Shown one piece after another: positions 58,361 through 64,000 of a stretch of 64,000 nucleotides of DNA; position 1 is the first letter of the stretch, and each line of letters opens with the position of its first letter. This DNA comes from Hymenobacter ginkgonis (GTDB lineage Bacteria; Bacteroidota; Bacteroidia; Cytophagales; Hymenobacteraceae), in NCBI RefSeq assembly GCF_009755225.1, contig NZ_WQKZ01000008.1, forward strand, positions 1 through 64,000, in the 5' to 3' direction. The position numbers and the translations under genes are program-made. The notes under the pieces are model-generated. The model searched no databases. It saw only the letters and a list, made by a program, of their open reading frames with translations, and was not told the origin of the DNA.

Positions 58361-58425
58361 AGTTTAAGCAAAAATCAAGTAGACAATACTTTAGCGAGCT
58401 TACTACTGATGACGTACCGCTTACC

Positions 58426-58722
58426 CTAATCTGTCTTCTGCGACGATCTTACCATCTGTGCGTAGCCCGAAACACTATCTACTTTAAACATATTGGAATA
58501 AATTACCGACGAGTTTACTCCTCTTTTCTCTTGGTAGACATGGTTTATCAGCACCGTATCGGCATTGGAGGAGGTTGCGTGCGGCTCACCGAAGGAGATA
58601 GGTACGTAGCTGCCGGGGTCTTTGACTGTTTTTTGCAGGTAGGCAGCAATCGCATCTTGAGCCTTGTGGTTGTGCGGCGCGCACCCGCTAGCGAGTAGCA
58701 GTAATAAGATAATTTTCTTCAT
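58426..58722 (-). CDS. Small lipoprotein
   Basis: 98 residues. Lipobox LLLASGC (C14) after a lysine-started signal. The mature part contains DPGSYVPISFGEPHATSS and is polar. Not recognised; membrane-anchored by lipid. Confidence 0.6.
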   Translation of the reverse strand: MKKIILLLLLASGCAPHNHKAQDAIAAYLQKTVKDPGSYVPISFGEPHATSSNADTVLINHVYQEKRGVNSSVIYSNMFKVDSVSGYAQMVRSSQKTD

Positions 58723-58899
58723 ACCTCAATAATAGGGAAAGTAGCCTGTCTTTAGCTAGTTCAAGGTACGCTACTAGTGCCCTGCGTATTCTTCACTTTA
58801 TCTGTAGCGCATTTAGTTTAATACTAGTAGTTCTTTAAGCTGCATAACAAAAGCTAGAGTATAGGCTCTGTACATGTATCAAGCGCGGTTACTACAACT

Positions 58900-59901
58900 T
58901 TATCCACCGCTGAGCAAACGGAATACAGTGGGTGAAGTTTTTTCGATGGCTTTTATAAGCAACAGCGTAACCACAAAGTCAATAAATGGGCTTACCCAGT
59001 AGACATATGCACTGAATTGGCCGATCTTAATTACCGAATATAGCAGTGTAATCACTAGTGGGTGATACAAATAGATTACTAAAGAGTAATTTTTGCCAGC
59101 ATCGGATAGTGTATTGGCACTTGGAGTAATAAACACCAAGCTTAGACAAAATAAACCTAGCGCTAATAGGGCAGTGCCAATAAGCAATTCTTGATTATGA
59201 GGCCCGGCTCCTACCCTAGTATATAGTAAGTAAGCTTCTGTATACTCTACTAAAAGCCCCACTAAGATGCTTATTAAGCATAGCTTAACTGATAAGTACT
59301 GTAGAAATTCACCGTGTCTGGCAATTAAGAATCCAGCAAATAAAAATGGAATAGAGGTCAGATAACGAGCGACTTCGTACTGCAGCGTGATGCCAGTTAG
59401 CCGTGAGTATCCATCACCCACTAATATGCCTAAAAATACTATCAGGGCTACAACGACAAGTACTTTGTCTGAGTATCGGCTTACTAATAATTGCAATATG
59501 AGCAAGCCAAATATGTTCGAGCCTATATACCACAGATGCCCCGTTTGGCCAACTAATAAGCCAACAAACGTTAACTTAATAGTGGTAGCCGCGTTATTGT
59601 CAATTGCATAAAACAAACAATAAACAATATTAGATGCGATAAAAATGGCAACTAAGTAGTTTATAGATTTGCTGAAATTAATCGACTGTCTATCACGCAG
59701 ATTTCGAGCAGCGAAATAACCACTGACCAGGAAGAAAAACGGAACTGCCCAGCGTGAGCATAGCCGAACAGAAAGGGCTAAGCTATTTGGAAGACTCCCA
59801 AGCGGTGAGTGGAGCGCTACTACACAAAAGGCTCCTAAAATGCGAAAAATATCAATAGTATAATTTCTAGTAACTACTTGTTTTTGCGTAATAGTAAGCA
59901 T
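58900..59901 (-). CDS. Acyltransferase family 3 membrane protein
   Basis: 333 residues with about ten membrane helices. The N-terminal motif IDIFRILGAFCVVALHS includes the catalytic His typical of acyltransferase-3 enzymes, and QTGHLWYIGSNIFGLL matches the second conserved block. It O-acetylates (or otherwise acylates) surface polysaccharide or other envelope molecules. Clearly AT-richer than the left chromosome part, consistent with transfer. Confidence 0.82.
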   Translation of the reverse strand: MLTITQKQVVTRNYTIDIFRILGAFCVVALHSPLGSLPNSLALSVRLCSRWAVPFFFLVSGYFAARNLRDRQSINFSKSINYLVAIFIASNIVYCLFYAIDNNAATTIKLTFVGLLVGQTGHLWYIGSNIFGLLILQLLVSRYSDKVLVVVALIVFLGILVGDGYSRLTGITLQYEVARYLTSIPFLFAGFLIARHGEFLQYLSVKLCLISILVGLLVEYTEAYLLYTRVGAGPHNQELLIGTALLALGLFCLSLVFITPSANTLSDAGKNYSLVIYLYHPLVITLLYSVIKIGQFSAYVYWVSPFIDFVVTLLLIKAIEKTSPTVFRLLSGG

Positions 59902-60488
59902 AGGTAGATTTTAAAATCAGCAAACGATTTTTTGTAAAGTTAAAGCATAATCAACTGCCTAATTTTTGACTAGCAGTGACTAATAAGAAGTCCTGTATAG
60001 TCTGGTTGCCTAGGACTTCTTGTTGAAAATGCGTAAGTCGCTGACCTGACTATCTGTTATTATCACACTTGCTGGTATTGCCCTGCTCAAAGTAGCCGAA
60101 GGCTCGTTCCTCCACTAAGTGCTAAGAAAGAAAACCGCACAAGTAGGTGGTTAGGATAAGAGTAGGTATCAATATAGTTTGTGTAGAGTAAATATTCCAA
60201 CGTTTACTGTATAAAGAGGCCCACATAGAAACGGTTGAGCTTGTTTTTGAAATAGTTCATTAGGAGATTAGATTGCAAATCAGGTAGCTTTGTCAAAAAT
60301 GTTAAGGAGGAGCTTAGGGGCATGTTGTTAATTAACAGCTCGTAATGCTAACACGAGGTGGACTGGTTACCATCCACACGTGAGGTGGTGCACAAATAAC
60401 TAGGTAGTAATTAAGGCAAATTTCAAAGCGCGCGGCTCACTTAGATAGTTGAGGTAACTCAAACTTCATATAACTGATTTGCAAGTAA
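59902..60488. other. 587-bp AT-rich intergenic stretch
   Basis: No supported gene. It contains a hairpin (AGAAGTCCT/AGGACTTCT, 59987-60020) and a TAGCTTTG -7-like box at 60285-60292 with no ORF after it. Confidence 0.5.
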
Positions 60489-60770
60489 TTGAAGAACATT
60501 CTTTATCTTGCCTTTATGCTTTTACTATTTACTACTCCAGCCAGCCTAAAGCATGCAGCCGATAACGTATTGGTTGACATGTTAATAGTTACTATTGTAA
60601 CAGCACTGGGTTTCCATTATTGGAGCGCTCGTATGCAGAAGCGACTTCAGCAAAACTGGAGCGAGACCAAAGCTGGGCAAGTGCTTAGTACTCGGCTCGG
60701 TATGCTCGCTATCTGGGTCATTTTAGTGTGGGCGCTACTCATCGCAGGGTTGGTAAAGTGGTTGCGTTAA
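60489..60770 (+). CDS. Small membrane protein
   Basis: 93 residues with a TTG start. Hydrophobic segments at about 1-18, 30-42 and 70-90, with a charged linker (SARMQKRLQQNWSETKAG). Not recognised. Confidence 0.45.
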   Translation: MKNILYLAFMLLLFTTPASLKHAADNVLVDMLIVTIVTALGFHYWSARMQKRLQQNWSETKAGQVLSTRLGMLAIWVILVWALLIAGLVKWLR

Positions 60771-60913
60771 GAGGTTTATACTTCTGCGCAGCTGGTCGAG
60801 GTAGTGGGCACTTATTGCAGTCAACACGTACAAGTCATTGTAGAGACTTAGGAGCCGGGGTAGCTAGCTACCCAGACTGTAACTTTATAGTGGTTGTGGT
60901 GCGTAGAAGGGCT

Positions 60914-61090
60914 ATGAAAACTCCGCAATCGTTTCCGGTGTATCTGCCATCTTTCGACCGTCGCCTTGAACATGCGGCGGGCTTACTAAGCACTGTAACA
61001 CCGCAGTGGGAAAAGCCGGCGAGTGGCAAGCCGACAGTTGCTAAGCAATGGCTAGGAGTAGATTTCAGCGATACCATCGTGACGCGGTAG
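60914..61090 (+). CDS. Possible small soluble protein
   Basis: 58 residues from the ATG at 60914 (MKTPQSFPVYLPSFDRRLEH). The upstream part of the longer ORF has no plausible coding features. Low confidence, no family. Confidence 0.25.
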   Translation: MKTPQSFPVYLPSFDRRLEHAAGLLSTVTPQWEKPASGKPTVAKQWLGVDFSDTIVTR

Positions 61091-61410
61091 CCAAAATTTA
61101 GTCCCTCGTCATTTTGCACCAGAAGCACACAATTTGCTGTTATATCCTCACTATGTATGGATAGCATGTGCTGAACCTCCCACTAGTATGCTTTAGATAC
61201 CGAAGTGGTAAGCCAAGTAGGCACCGATATCCCCAGCTCTATTCGGTGCGCTTGTAAACGGCTGCACTGCATTATTGCTATTAGCACATGACTTTCTCTC
61301 TTTGCCTTACGTAGCCTTCTCGCTAGTAGAGGTTATAAAAGTTGAGAGGGGTAGCTACGAAAAAGCCCCGTCAATGCGGGGCTTTTTACATCTTTGTTAG
61401 GCCTATATTG
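61091..61410. other. 320-bp intergenic stretch with a terminator
   Basis: Holds a perfect hairpin terminator at 61360-61387 (AAAAAGCCCCG/CGGGGCTTTTT). Nothing else supported. Confidence 0.6.
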
Positions 61411-61653
61411 TTAAGACTGGCTCCCCCCAGTTGGATGCAACGGTAGATGGCCTACTGAACGCATGGTCAGCCCACGCATTTGTCGTTTAACCCGTGGCTC
61501 CTGCGAACCTACTTCGTCGCGCTTATTGAAAAGTATTAGGCAAAGCGCACCTAATAGTGGTCCTAGTGTAATAGCGCATAACAAACGCAGTTGCCAGTAT
61601 TGAGAAGCGCTCAGATGCCAGTGCTGAGCGAGAGCTTGCAGGATATGTGACAT
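61411..61653 (-). CDS. Small single-helix membrane protein
   Basis: 80 residues. One long hydrophobic helix (LLCAITLGPLLGALCLILF) and a basic cytoplasmic tail (KRDEVGSQEPRVKRQMRG). Not recognised. A terminator lies 24 bases after the stop. Confidence 0.45.
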   Translation of the reverse strand: MSHILQALAQHWHLSASQYWQLRLLCAITLGPLLGALCLILFNKRDEVGSQEPRVKRQMRGLTMRSVGHLPLHPTGGSQS

Positions 61654-62272
61654 GGGTGGATGGGGCTGTGTGTGAGTGCTTACTTACTAACGCAATATAC
61701 TGCCGGATGTTTTAAAAACAATTGATAATCAGTTCATATTTCTGCCCCCTGCTACCAATACTCTTTGTTATTTGGCTGGTCTGTGAAGTATCTCGCATTC
61801 ACTACATGCAGTAGTCGGTTGGTAGGTTGCTACCCCATCCCAATTGCTTATGGCCACCTCTAGATGTTATATAATGTGGCTTAGGTCGGCATTGCGAAAA
61901 GTTACCTTCTTGTATCGACTGCTAGCCGGTCCATTTCAAAACTCACTGCTTAGTCCGGTAATACTAGATTCAACGCCAAACTAGACTTGCGATTAACGCG
62001 TAAAAAAATGTGCGCTTAAGTGGCTTTAGCTACTGCGCTACCTAAGTGTCACAGCTATATAACTTATGATGGCTGCTTAATAGGACGTTTGGCATGATTG
62101 CCACTAATTGCAGGAGAAATATGCACAATTTGTGCTGGCCTACGTATTGATAGCCAATGCAAGTAGTTAACAGCCAGTAGGCTACTGTTAGCTGTGGTGC
62201 TTTGTCTACAAGTATCCTGCTGAAGCTTACTAATTCAGGAGTAATACTCGTTTCGCCTTTCTTATCAATGCT
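61654..62272. other. 619-bp intergenic stretch
   Basis: AT-rich. I see no convincing ORF, RNA gene or repeat on either strand. Confidence 0.5.
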
Positions 62273-62398
62273 ATGTTTAGCCGCCTAAATTCGGAGACTA
62301 TCATTTACGCCCTTATGGTCATCACCTTGTGCGTAATTGGCTTTTGGTTTTATAAAGCCTTTTTTTGGGCAATGGGCCTGCTTTTGCACCTCCTCTAA
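62273..62398 (+). CDS. Possible 41-residue membrane peptide
   Basis: From the ATG at 62273: MFSRLNSETIIYALMVITLC, then a Phe/Trp-rich hydrophobic end. One membrane helix. Too short for certainty; no clear promoter. Confidence 0.3.
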   Translation: MFSRLNSETIIYALMVITLCVIGFWFYKAFFWAMGLLLHLL

Positions 62399-62761
62399 AG
62401 AGGTTTTCCTTGATAATCAAGTGTTCCTTTCCTTGTCGCATACCTTTTACGAAGACCACCTAACGGTAACTCATAGGGTCAGAAAGGAATAATACCCATA
62501 GGAATGTATGAGGGTAAGCTAATTTTTGGAGGTGGAACCACTGAAATTAATAGCTTTCAACTACCACAACGCTAGTAAGCGCAACTAGCAGGCTGTAAGG
62601 AGGTAGCCAACGATACTATCATTTTGGTAGGCTGACTTCAGGATAGTTAAGTTGAGAAAATAATTGCTTCCGGGCAACACTTACTGCTAGTAAGCTCGTA
62701 TAGAAGCCACCCTGACAAGCCTACAATGCTTGTTTTCCACCCAACTTAAACCTAGAGAGTT
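62399..62761. other. 363-bp intergenic stretch
   Basis: Only a weak palindrome (CTTGATAATCAAG, 62409-62421) was noticed. No gene supported. Confidence 0.45.
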
Positions 62762-63061
62762 ATGAAAACTGCCAAATTCTTCCTGACCGCTGCGTGTACC
62801 ATTTTCGTAAGCGCGGCTTTCGCTCAAACTACGCCTGCGGGTACCACCAGCCCAGCTGGCACTATGCAAAATGGCACCACTACCGGCACGATGCAAAGTG
62901 GCACTATGAACAACGGCACAATGAATACTCCTAGCCAAACTGGCACCATGAGCGATGGTACCATGAATGGTAGCAGCACCACGCGCAGCAATAAGCGCAT
63001 GATGAAAAAAGGCGCCAAGACGAAAACTAACAGCGACGGTAGCATGAAATCGAAAATGTAG
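62762..63061 (+). CDS. Secreted Thr/Gly/Met-rich low-complexity protein
   Basis: 99 residues. Signal peptide ends VSAAFAQ. The mature part consists of repeated GTM(N/Q/S)xG units (at least six GTM) and a basic end (NKRMMKKGAKTKTNSDGS). Met-rich periplasmic stretches sometimes bind copper, but no other copper gene is near. Likely disordered. A terminator follows at 63088-63125. Confidence 0.6.
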   Translation: MKTAKFFLTAACTIFVSAAFAQTTPAGTTSPAGTMQNGTTTGTMQSGTMNNGTMNTPSQTGTMSDGTMNGSSTTRSNKRMMKKGAKTKTNSDGSMKSKM

Positions 63062-63087
63062 TAGCTTTTTAGCTGCACTTGTCGTAG

Positions 63088-63125
63088 AACAGCCGGCTAG
63101 TCTACCCAGACTAGCTGGCTGTTTT
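63088..63125 (+). terminator. Terminator
   Basis: AACAGCCGGCTAGTCT pairs with AGACTAGCTGGCTGTT, then TTGCTTT. Confidence 0.8.
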
Positions 63126-63156
63126 GCTTTATCCTCTTTCCCTCAACCTACTAGAT

Positions 63157-63555
63157 GTGAAATATTTACTTCTTTTGCTCGCGGTGAGCTCTACTGCCAT
63201 CGCACGGGCCCAAACGGTTCCCTTCGACCCCTCGGCACCTATGCGGGGTGGGGCTCAAAGCCAAACTGCTGTACCCCCAGTCAACCCAGCGCTTAATGAG
63301 AGCACCATTCAGGGGCCTTCGCAAGTGCAGCGCACTACTTCAAGCTACGATGCTCAGCCCAGTCGCCTGCCGGTGGGCACGTCGCCGATAGCGGGCACGC
63401 CCGAACAGTCGCCTACCTCTGTGCCCGATGTACGCGAGCAGCCCCTTATTCAGCAGCAGAAACGCCGGCAATCATCCGACGTGGTGCCAAGCCGAGGTTC
63501 TAGCTCGAGCAATGTGAACCAGGTGCGGCGTTTGCAGCCGCAACAGCCGCAGTAA
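63157..63555 (+). CDS. Secreted Pro/Gln/Ser-rich protein
   Basis: 132 residues from a GTG at 63157, which begins a clean signal peptide (KYLLLLLAVSSTAIARAQ). The mature part is disordered and rich in Pro, Gln, Ser and Thr. Not recognised. A longer TTG start would add a polar front and was rejected. Confidence 0.5.
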   Translation: MKYLLLLLAVSSTAIARAQTVPFDPSAPMRGGAQSQTAVPPVNPALNESTIQGPSQVQRTTSSYDAQPSRLPVGTSPIAGTPEQSPTSVPDVREQPLIQQQKRRQSSDVVPSRGSSSSNVNQVRRLQPQQPQ

Positions 63556-63585
63556 GCAGCCAACCAGCGTTTTCTCTAGCACAAA

Positions 63586-63623
63586 GCAAAGGCCAGCCTT
63601 CCCACGGGAAGGCTGGCCTTTGC
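63586..63623. terminator. Bidirectional terminator
   Basis: Perfect 17-bp arms (GCAAAGGCCAGCCTTCC) around CACG, between convergent genes. Confidence 0.9.
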
Positions 63624-63648
63624 ATAGAAAGCGAAGCGGACTACTGTA

Positions 63649-63990
63649 TTAGCTGGCGCTGTGGGCTAGCAGGTCGTGGCCGTGGCGACGCAGGGTGTCG
63701 GCTAGCTTCAGCAGGTCATCTTTTAGGTCGGCGGAAGCGTGGTGGCTAGCCTGGCTGGTTTGGTCGCCAAGCATATTAAGCGAATTGCCGATGGCCGTAG
63801 CGCTGAGGCTGCCGCTGCTGAGCAGGGATTGAAGGTTGCCAATTTCGCGGGCAATATCCTGAAATTCGGGTTGGCCGCTTTGCAAGAATTGCTGCTGCCA
63901 GCTTTCAGTGTTGTCCATGGCTGAGCCCAGGGGTAAGCTAGTCAAGCCGTTTTGCAATCCCGATAGGGTTGCGTGCAGGAGGTCATTCAT
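63649..63990 (-). CDS. Helical hypothetical protein
   Basis: 113 residues, amphipathic helices with many Gln, Ser and Leu (NTESWQQQFLQSGQPEFQDI, DDLLKLADTLRRHGHDLLAH). No membrane segment. Not recognised. Confidence 0.55.
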   Translation of the reverse strand: MNDLLHATLSGLQNGLTSLPLGSAMDNTESWQQQFLQSGQPEFQDIAREIGNLQSLLSSGSLSATAIGNSLNMLGDQTSQASHHASADLKDDLLKLADTLRRHGHDLLAHSAS

Positions 63991-64000
63991 GAGGAGGGGG

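Noticed and set aside
60728..60913. N-terminal part of the 60728-61090 ORF
   Set aside because: Overlaps the previous gene and shows no coding character; only the part from 60914 might be real.
1..64000. tRNA or rRNA genes
   Set aside because: Apart from the tRNA-like part of ssrA, no cloverleaf or rRNA sequence was recognised on either strand by eye.

Overview
The window looks like the chromosome of a Hymenobacter-type member of the Bacteroidota. This is inferred from GC-rich Bacteroidota gene families (BatA-like membrane protein, DUF4199 proteins, SusD-free beta-barrel OMPs of the porin family), many TAnnTTTG -7 boxes, weak Shine-Dalgarno sites, and a tmRNA whose tag reads GDYSYAMAA. No species can be named from sequence alone.

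Layout. 1-14.6 kb is ordinary chromosome: a BatA-like von Willebrand protein, two DUF4199 membrane proteins, two coupled glycosyltransferases, a heptosyltransferase-like GT9, purB, a monofunctional GT51 transglycosylase with an AsmA-like N-terminus, a secreted glutathione peroxidase, menA, dnaX and then ssrA (tmRNA). From the 3' end of ssrA to position 57,059 lies a complete-looking siphovirus prophage of about 42.0 kb. It is bounded by 57-bp direct repeats (14993-15049 and 57003-57059, one mismatch) that carry the end of the tmRNA gene and its terminator. After it come a decayed second attachment site with a duplicated beta-barrel gene (57.1-58.4 kb) and then an AT-richer, gene-poor stretch (58.4-64 kb) with a lipoprotein, an acyltransferase and several small secreted or membrane proteins.

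Prophage logic. The tyrosine integrase sits beside attR. The immunity region (47.2-48.1 kb) has a Ser-Lys (S24) repressor diverging from a small Cro-position gene across an 18-bp palindromic operator. Everything to the left runs on the minus strand in classic order: unknown early genes, a winged-helix replication protein, a DnaB-like helicase, a nuclease, HNH, small and large terminase, portal, HK97 protease, capsid, connectors, tail tube, frameshifted tail chaperone, tape measure, tail tip, fibre, and a lysis cassette (holin candidates, GH108 endolysin, and a lipoprotein with a C-terminal membrane anchor that fits a unimolecular spanin). Cargo lies at both ends and next to the repressor: secreted and outer-membrane proteins, two SpoIIAA/STAS-like proteins, and two back-to-back modules that look like phage-exclusion systems. 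One is a cytosolic protein plus a PIN nuclease. The other is a cytosolic protein plus a four-helix membrane protein arranged like lambda rexA-rexB.

The most interesting points are the two defence-like modules in the immunity region, a 19-bp motif repeated upstream of three late genes, the -1 frameshift in the tail chaperone, a perfect 31-bp-arm palindrome near attL, and the relic of a second element in the same tmRNA site.
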